From an uncultured Bacteroidales bacterium (lineage in GTDB: Bacteria > Bacteroidota > Bacteroidia > Bacteroidales > F082), in contig CAMZEK010000003.1 in the NCBI GenBank assembly GCA_947305795.1, positions 35,352-99,351 of the forward strand: 64,000 nucleotides of DNA, in the 5' to 3' direction. Position 1 is the stretch's first letter, and the number at the start of each line of letters is the position of its first letter. Under the pieces are notes generated by a model. That model made no database searches. It was given only the letters and a program-made list of their open reading frames with translations, and was not told the DNA's origin. Positions 58,845 to 64,000 of this stretch are shown here, piece after piece. A program made the position numbers and the translations under genes.

Positions 58845-61800
58845 ATGAAAATGTTACTAAAATTTAAGAACAGAAAGGATCCCTGTAAGGTCTTCTTGTT
58901 CGTCCTGCTGCTGGGTGTTGCGGGAATGACAAACGGGTATGCCCAAGGAAATGTTTCGGTAGGCAATTTTGCTATGCATCTGGATGGCGACACACATCTG
59001 GCAATAGTGATAAGCTGTGATGTCAATTTCAGTTGTTCCGGTTCGCTTACCATTCCTTCTACGGTCTACTATGAGAATGATGGCCACATGGATTCATATA
59101 CCGTGGTCGGAATTGCCAACTATGCTTTCGATGGTTGCACCAACTTCACGAGCCTTTCCCTTCCGGGCACCCTTCTTTCAATTGGAACTGGTGCCTTTGC
59201 GGGGTGTACCGGATTCATGGGTGAGCTTGTGATACCCAACTCCGTGACCACGATTGGAAGCGGTGCTTTCAACAATTGCACCGGTTTCACGGGCACCTTG
59301 ACTGTTCCGCCCTTGGTGACCACGATTCAAAGTAATGCTTTCGGTGGTTGTACTGGCTTCAGCAATCTGGTGCTGCCCGAGAACTTAACCACCATTGAGT
59401 CGGATGCTTTCCAAAATTGCACTGGCTTCACGGGCATTCTCAACATCCCGAACACTGTGACCACAATTGGAGCTCATGCCTTTGAGAATTGTACTGGCTT
59501 CACAGGCACGCTCAATCTCCCGACTGACTTGACTACCCTTGGGGATTTAGCTTTCCAAGGGTGCAGCGGCATCAGCAGTGTTGTGGTACCTGCTTCCCTG
59601 ACTTCGATGGGAATCCACGTGTTCAGGTATTGTGACGGCCTCACAGCGGTGTATTACAATGCCGTGAATTGTGCCAATTGCAATGGCTATTATCCGCCAT
59701 TCAGGGACCTTACCGCTGCGCTTTTCATTGGTGAAGGGGTGGAAAGGATCCCCAATTACATGTTCTCAATTGCTGATTTCACGGGCAACTTAGTACTTCC
59801 CAGCACTTTGATGTCAATAGGCAATCACGCTTTCGATTATTGTGATGGCTTCACAGGCAACCTGATTATTCCTAACTCCGTAACCGAGATTGGACAACAA
59901 GCTTTTGATGGTTGCACGGGTTTCAATGGTACTTTAACCTTTGGCAATGCCTTGACTACGATTGGGGATAGAGCTTTTCAAGGATGTACTGGCTTCACGG
60001 GCGACCTGATTATGGGCAGTTCCGTGACTACAATTGAACAGCAAGCTTTCTATGGTTGCACCGGTTTCTCGGGCAACCTGACCATTGGTAATTCGGTGAC
60101 CACGATTGGGTACAATGCTTTCTATGGTTGCACGGGCTTCACGGGCATCTTGACCGTAGGGACCGCTGTGACTTCAATAGGCTCAGGTGCTTTCAATCCT
60201 GCTTCCAATGCCATTAACTTCTCGGAGGTGCATTATAATGCCGTAAATTGCGGGGATTGTAGTGGATCACCATTCAATAGATGTAGCGGAACACTAATTA
60301 TTGACGAAAACGTGGAGCGGATACCTGCTAAAATGTTTTCTGGAGCCTGCCTCACAGGTGAATTGGTGATTCCCGATGCTGTAACCACAATTGGGAATAA
60401 TGCTTTTTCTAATTGTAGTAGCTTCACGGGAAACCTGGTCATTCCCAATGCTGTAACTACGATTGGGAATAATGCTTTCAGCGGTTGTACTGGCTTCACG
60501 GGAACCTTGACTTTAGGCAGTTCCGTAACCACCATAGGTAATAGTGCTTTCTCAGGTTGCAATGGTTTTACAGGTAATTTGACTATCCCGAATTCTGTAA
60601 CCACGATTGGAAACAGTGCTTTCAAAAATTGTAAGTATTTCACGGGTAACCTTATCATACCAAATTCCGTGACCATGATAGGTAGTGAGGCTTTCTATGG
60701 TTGCACTCGTTTCTCGGGTGACCTCATCATTCCTAATTCCGTGACCACATTAGGAAGCGGGGCTTTCTATCAATGCCAAGGCTTCAATGGTAACCTGACC
60801 CTATCCGATGCTTTGACCACCATTGAAAACTACACTTTCTATAGTTGCACAGGTTTCGCGGGTCGCCTGACCATAGGCGGTGCCGTTGAAACGATTGGAA
60901 TTTCGGCTTTCTACAATTGCTGGCGTTTCGCCTCAATAGATATTCTTCCCATAACACCGCCAACGCTAGTGTCTAATCCTTTTTATTATGCCACTACGCT
61001 CTATACCGTTCCTGCTCGCATTCCGTGCGGTACTTTGGGAGCCTATCAAGCGGCTGATGGCTGGAGCAATTTCACAAACTATCAGGAGGTTTGCGACACG
61101 TTTGAAGTCACCGTGGAGGTGGTGGGTGGTGGCACGGTGAGCGGAGCTGGAACCTACAATTTTGGCCAAACCTGCACCTTAGTTCCCACGCCCAATCCAG
61201 GCTATGTTTTTGACCATTGGGTACATTCCACCGGTGAGTTGATTCCTGACAATCCTTACGTCTTTGCAGTAACGGCAAATGTCAATGTAGAAGCCTTCTT
61301 TGTTCCAGGCAGCGTTAGCCATGAATACGTTGACCTCGGCCTTCCGAGCGGCACCTTGTGGGCCACTTGCAATGTGGGTGCTGCCACACCCGAAAGTTAT
61401 GGCGACTATTTCGCGTGGGGTGAGACCACGCCGAAGAACACCTACAATGGGAGTACCTACCAATACTATGCCGGCAGCAACCTGACTAAATACACTGGAA
61501 GTGATGGCTTGACCACCTTGCTGCCTGAGGACGATGCAGCCACGGCCAACTGGGGCAGTGACTGGCGCATGCCCACCGAGGAGGAATGGAATGAACTTCT
61601 CAACAACACAACCTGCACTTGGACAACCCAGAACGACGTGAACGGAAGGCTCTTCACCGCAAGCAACGGCAACAGTCTCTTTCTGCCCGCTGCTGGCTAC
61701 CGCCTCAATAGCAACCTCTACACTGCAGGCGGCTACGGGTACTACTGGTCAAGTTCGCTCCTCATGGACAACCCGGATTACGCAAGGGCACTCTACTTTG

Positions 61801-63050
61801 ATCCGGACAATTACTACATGGACATCAGTGGTCGCGACCGTGGGCTATCCGTCAGGGCAGTGCGTGCTTCGTCTGTGCCAGGCGAAACCACACAAACCAT
61901 CAACCTTTCCCAAGGTTGGAACTGGTACTCGACCTACATCGAGCAAGGCGGCATCGACGGCCTCGCCCAACTTGAGGGAAGCCTCGGCGCGAACGGCATC
62001 CAGATCAAGTCGCAGGAACAGTACCTGAACTATTACGAAGGCATGGGCTGGATGGGAACGCTGTCGGGCATCAATAACGAGTCTTCATACAAGATCAAGG
62101 CCAACGCCCCCTGTGTGTTGGAGATGGCCGGCACGGAGACAACCTCGGCGGCGCATCCTATCACCGTAGGTCCGGGCTGGAACTGGATTGGCTACCCCGT
62201 TAACGCGTCGATGAGCGTCACTACGGCCATGTCGGGCATCATGCCAGCCAATGGCGACCAGCTGAAGGCCCAGAACGGCTATGCCAACTACTACGATGGC
62301 ATCGGCTGGATGGGCACGCTAACAACTATCGAACCCGGCACGGGACTGCTGTACAAGTCGAACAACAGCCAGACCCTCACGCTCGTGTATCCCGACCCAG
62401 AAGGGGCGAAGGGTGCGGAACTCGCTGAGAACGTCACCGCCGCCGACAACCACTGGGTACTCGACATGCACGCCTATCCCGACAACATGACCGTCACCGC
62501 CGTGGTGGAACTCGACGATGTTGAACTGACCAGCGACAGTTACGAGCTGGCCGCCTTCGCCAACGGCGAGTGCCGTGGCAGCGTCAGACTAATGTACATC
62601 GAACCCATCGACCGCCACATCGCCTTCCTGACCATCGCGGGCGAAGAAGTCACCACGCTCAGTTTCAGCCTATACGACGTAGCCACAGGCGAGGAAATCC
62701 ATGGTGCGGATGAGCAGATCAACTTCAGCAACAACGCCACTTTGGGCGACCTTATGGAGCCTTACGTCATCCATTTCCGCAGTCTGGCAGGCATGGATGA
62801 GTTCGGCAGACAAGTCCATGTCTTCCCGAACCCGGTGTCGAGAGGAGCCAATGTGAGCCTAGGCATGACAGAAGACACCAGCGGCGAGGTACAAGTAGAA
62901 ATTATCAATGCCCTTGGCGCGGTGCTTTCGGTTGAGACTTCTACGAAGCTACCGTCTAGCATCAAGGCTCCCGAGGTTTCAGGTGTTTACACGCTGAGAA
63001 TTACCGTCAAGGGCAAGGGAACTTGCTATAGGAAACTGGTGGTGAGATAA
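58845..63050 (+). CDS. T9SS-sorted BspA-type leucine-rich repeat protein
   Basis: A 1401-aa secreted protein. Signal peptide, then about 24 BspA/LRR_5 repeats (residues about 60-700; consensus NSVTTIGNNAFSGCTGFTGTLTI), broken twice by YNAVNCANCNGY / YNAVNCGDCSG inserts that start a new stack (FIGEGVERIPNYMF / IDENVERIPAKMF). Next an InlB-B-like repeat (about 752-822), a FISUMP domain (824-1007; DLGLPSGTLWATCNVGA ... WRMPTEEEWNELL), the GWNW module (about 1018-1190) and a T9SS sorting domain. BspA-type repeats are linked to host or bacterial binding; the exact role here is unknown. Confidence 0.9.
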   Translation: MKMLLKFKNRKDPCKVFLFVLLLGVAGMTNGYAQGNVSVGNFAMHLDGDTHLAIVISCDVNFSCSGSLTIPSTVYYENDGHMDSYTVVGIANYAFDGCTNFTSLSLPGTLLSIGTGAFAGCTGFMGELVIPNSVTTIGSGAFNNCTGFTGTLTVPPLVTTIQSNAFGGCTGFSNLVLPENLTTIESDAFQNCTGFTGILNIPNTVTTIGAHAFENCTGFTGTLNLPTDLTTLGDLAFQGCSGISSVVVPASLTSMGIHVFRYCDGLTAVYYNAVNCANCNGYYPPFRDLTAALFIGEGVERIPNYMFSIADFTGNLVLPSTLMSIGNHAFDYCDGFTGNLIIPNSVTEIGQQAFDGCTGFNGTLTFGNALTTIGDRAFQGCTGFTGDLIMGSSVTTIEQQAFYGCTGFSGNLTIGNSVTTIGYNAFYGCTGFTGILTVGTAVTSIGSGAFNPASNAINFSEVHYNAVNCGDCSGSPFNRCSGTLIIDENVERIPAKMFSGACLTGELVIPDAVTTIGNNAFSNCSSFTGNLVIPNAVTTIGNNAFSGCTGFTGTLTLGSSVTTIGNSAFSGCNGFTGNLTIPNSVTTIGNSAFKNCKYFTGNLIIPNSVTMIGSEAFYGCTRFSGDLIIPNSVTTLGSGAFYQCQGFNGNLTLSDALTTIENYTFYSCTGFAGRLTIGGAVETIGISAFYNCWRFASIDILPITPPTLVSNPFYYATTLYTVPARIPCGTLGAYQAADGWSNFTNYQEVCDTFEVTVEVVGGGTVSGAGTYNFGQTCTLVPTPNPGYVFDHWVHSTGELIPDNPYVFAVTANVNVEAFFVPGSVSHEYVDLGLPSGTLWATCNVGAATPESYGDYFAWGETTPKNTYNGSTYQYYAGSNLTKYTGSDGLTTLLPEDDAATANWGSDWRMPTEEEWNELLNNTTCTWTTQNDVNGRLFTASNGNSLFLPAAGYRLNSNLYTAGGYGYYWSSSLLMDNPDYARALYFDPDNYYMDISGRDRGLSVRAVRASSVPGETTQTINLSQGWNWYSTYIEQGGIDGLAQLEGSLGANGIQIKSQEQYLNYYEGMGWMGTLSGINNESSYKIKANAPCVLEMAGTETTSAAHPITVGPGWNWIGYPVNASMSVTTAMSGIMPANGDQLKAQNGYANYYDGIGWMGTLTTIEPGTGLLYKSNNSQTLTLVYPDPEGAKGAELAENVTAADNHWVLDMHAYPDNMTVTAVVELDDVELTSDSYELAAFANGECRGSVRLMYIEPIDRHIAFLTIAGEEVTTLSFSLYDVATGEEIHGADEQINFSNNATLGDLMEPYVIHFRSLAGMDEFGRQVHVFPNPVSRGANVSLGMTEDTSGEVQVEIINALGAVLSVETSTKLPSSIKAPEVSGVYTLRITVKGKGTCYRKLVVR
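59100..60930 (+). repeat. Tandem ~69-72 bp repeats encoding BspA LRRs
   Basis: About 24 in-frame degenerate units. The most alike neighbours (60360-60760) share long identical runs such as gtaaccac(a/g)attgg, showing recent unit duplication. Confidence 0.85.
61900..63050 (+). repeat. Shared C-terminal module, copy in the 1401-aa protein
   Basis: Partner of 57470-58616; for example the LKAQNGYANYYDGIGWMGTL coding stretch is almost base-identical. Confidence 0.85.
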
Positions 63051-63073
63051 TAATCTATGATGATGTATTCAAG

Positions 63074-63107
63074 GCGGCCAACAAGTCAAAATGTTGGCCG
63101 CTTTTTT
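63074..63107 (+). terminator. Terminator after the 1401-aa protein
   Basis: GCGGCCAAC / GTTGGCCGC perfect 9-bp stem followed by six T residues. Confidence 0.85.
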
Positions 63108-63160
63108 GCAAGATGTTGAAAAAACATGGGCAGGGTGCGCACCATTCAAAATTAATTCCG

Positions 63161-63168
63161 TATTTTTG
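63161..63168 (+). promoter_or_regulatory. -7 box for DUF177-rpmF
   Basis: TATTTTTG lies 19 bp before the corrected DUF177 ATG and inside the longer ORF-track frame. Confidence 0.55.
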
Positions 63169-63187
63169 CAGCCCGAATTTTGGGAGA

Positions 63188-63712
63188 ATGAACAAGAACA
63201 GCGAGTTTCGGATACCAGTCAGTGGCCTTGCTTTAGGTAGCCATTCCTATTGCTTCGAAATCGATGACGATTTCTTTGTAGGAAAGGATTACTCTGAAAT
63301 TCAGCAAGGTAAGGTAACCGTAAACCTCAATGTTGATCGAGCGGAAACGATGATGACGCTCCATTTTTCCCTTGACGGTGAGGTGCGCGTGCCTTGCGAT
63401 CGTTGCGCTGAAGAATTCAACTTGCCCATTACTGACGAGCAGGAGTTTATCCTCAAATTGGGCACTGAGAATACTGAGGAAGCCGATGACGTAGCCGTCG
63501 TGGAAGCCGACACGCACGATTTTGATGTCAGTTCATTGATTTACGAATACATCATCCTCGCCGTGCCGATATATCGCGTCCACCCCGAAGGGCAATGCAA
63601 CCCCGAGGTCATAGCTAGGCTGACGGCAATTCCCGAGGTAACGGAAGACGATGCGATAGACCCGCGTTGGGCCGCTTTGAAAGATCTTAAATTTGAAGAT
63701 GTAAATAATTGA
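63188..63712 (+). CDS. DUF177 (YceD-like) protein
   Basis: The start was moved to 63188 (MNKNSEFRIPVSGLALGSHSY, 174 aa) since a promoter box lies upstream within the longer ORF. DUF177/YceD is characteristically encoded right before rpmF, as here, and is linked to ribosome or rRNA metabolism. Visible: the CDRCAEEF cysteine motif and an acidic tail ending in DPRWAALKDLKFED, the family's usual end. The gap to rpmF is 25 bp. Confidence 0.93.
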   Translation: MNKNSEFRIPVSGLALGSHSYCFEIDDDFFVGKDYSEIQQGKVTVNLNVDRAETMMTLHFSLDGEVRVPCDRCAEEFNLPITDEQEFILKLGTENTEEADDVAVVEADTHDFDVSSLIYEYIILAVPIYRVHPEGQCNPEVIARLTAIPEVTEDDAIDPRWAALKDLKFEDVNN

Positions 63713-63737
63713 TAATTAACAGTTTAAATAAAAGAAA

Positions 63738-63923
63738 ATGGCACATCCTAAAAGAAGACAGTCTCATACCAGAGGCGCGAAGAGAAGAACACATTACAAG
63801 GCAGAAACCCCTAACGTGACCATCGATCCCACCACCGGCACCATGCATGTGATGCACCGTGCTTACTACGTGGACGGCGACCTGTACTACAGAGGTCAGC
63901 TGGTCATGGCCGCCAAGCAGTGA
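63738..63923 (+). CDS. rpmF: 50S ribosomal protein bL32
   Basis: A 61-aa ribosomal protein of the large subunit: MAHPKRRQSHTRGAKRRTHYKAETPN. It has no cysteines, so it is the zinc-independent form. It follows DUF177 in the standard order. In many bacteria plsX and fabH come next; only 77 nt remain in the window and I see no start for either. Confidence 0.97.
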   Translation: MAHPKRRQSHTRGAKRRTHYKAETPNVTIDPTTGTMHVMHRAYYVDGDLYYRGQLVMAAKQ

Positions 63924-64000
63924 TTGCTGGCGCGTGATCACGGCTCCAACGTGGACGGGAAAGGGCGTTTTGTACCCTTGATGGGATAAAAAATTGGAAA

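Noticed and set aside
59100-60930. CRISPR-like regular repeats
   Set aside because: The ~70-bp units are in frame and encode BspA leucine-rich repeats; there are no unique spacers.
63924-64000. Start of plsX or fabH after rpmF
   Set aside because: The remaining 77 nt show no matching start motif; the only late ATG is followed at once by a stop codon.

Overview
The window is a contiguous piece of a Bacteroidales chromosome (phylum Bacteroidota), probably from an uncultured anaerobic gut or rumen lineage. The evidence is: Bacteroidota-type promoters (-7 box TAnnTTTG) in front of many genes; type IX secretion (T9SS) C-terminal sorting domains on five proteins plus a SprE/PorW-like T9SS lipoprotein; DUF4369/TlpA lipoproteins; FISUMP, InlB-B and BspA-type surface repeats; a GH97 glycosidase; and an anaerobic ribonucleotide reductase (nrdD end, nrdG). 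I saw no rRNA, tRNA, CRISPR array, prophage or insertion sequence.

Layout. 1-4.4 kb: nrdD 3' end and nrdG, then ruvC, a DUF234-type AAA ATPase with tandem promoter repeats, and radA on the minus strand. 4.4-6.7 kb: two paralogous TlpA/DUF4369 lipoproteins. 6.7-15 kb (minus): a compact lipid operon reading MMPL/RND exporter, FakA-like kinase, DegV/FakB-like fatty-acid binding protein, GNAT-fold acyltransferase, PlsX, acyl carrier protein, LolA-like carrier. 15-20 kb (minus): a lipobox-bearing flavodoxin and a CpsB-Wzc-Wza polysaccharide trio without glycosyltransferases. 20-25 kb (plus): peroxiredoxin, acyl-CoA ligase, GH97. 24.8-29 kb (minus): a second GNAT acyltransferase, a second ACP, an AMP-forming acyl ligase, enolase. 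29-34.5 kb (minus): secG, a conserved hypothetical, lptE, a sigma-54 activator and pheT.

34.8-40.6 kb (plus) is an accessory island. It has two tandem pairs of a lipoprotein (A) and a T9SS-sorted protein (B), then a third lipoprotein. DNA encoding the N-terminus of A and the C-terminus of B is almost identical between the pairs, while the C-terminus of A and the N-terminus of B, which lie side by side, have diverged. This looks like a variable cassette between recombining flanks. 40.6-50 kb: DUF2975 protein, XRE regulator, carboxypeptidase-regulatory-like protein, a probable pseudokinase, SprE/PorW-like protein, bactofilin, folE, fabD, S41 protease. 50-63 kb: three large T9SS-sorted surface proteins sharing one C-terminal module; the largest carries a gingipain/hemagglutinin-type DUF2436 domain. 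The window ends with DUF177 and rpmF.

The two most interesting systems are (i) the twin dedicated-ACP plus GNAT acyltransferase modules, one apparently charged by fatty-acid kinase plus PlsX and the other by an AMP-forming ligase, resembling parts of bacterial ceramide / N-acyl lipid synthesis; and (ii) the A-B cassette island. Both functional readings are inference from family knowledge and layout. Many ORF-track starts were moved to internal methionines where a promoter, signal peptide or family start argued for it.
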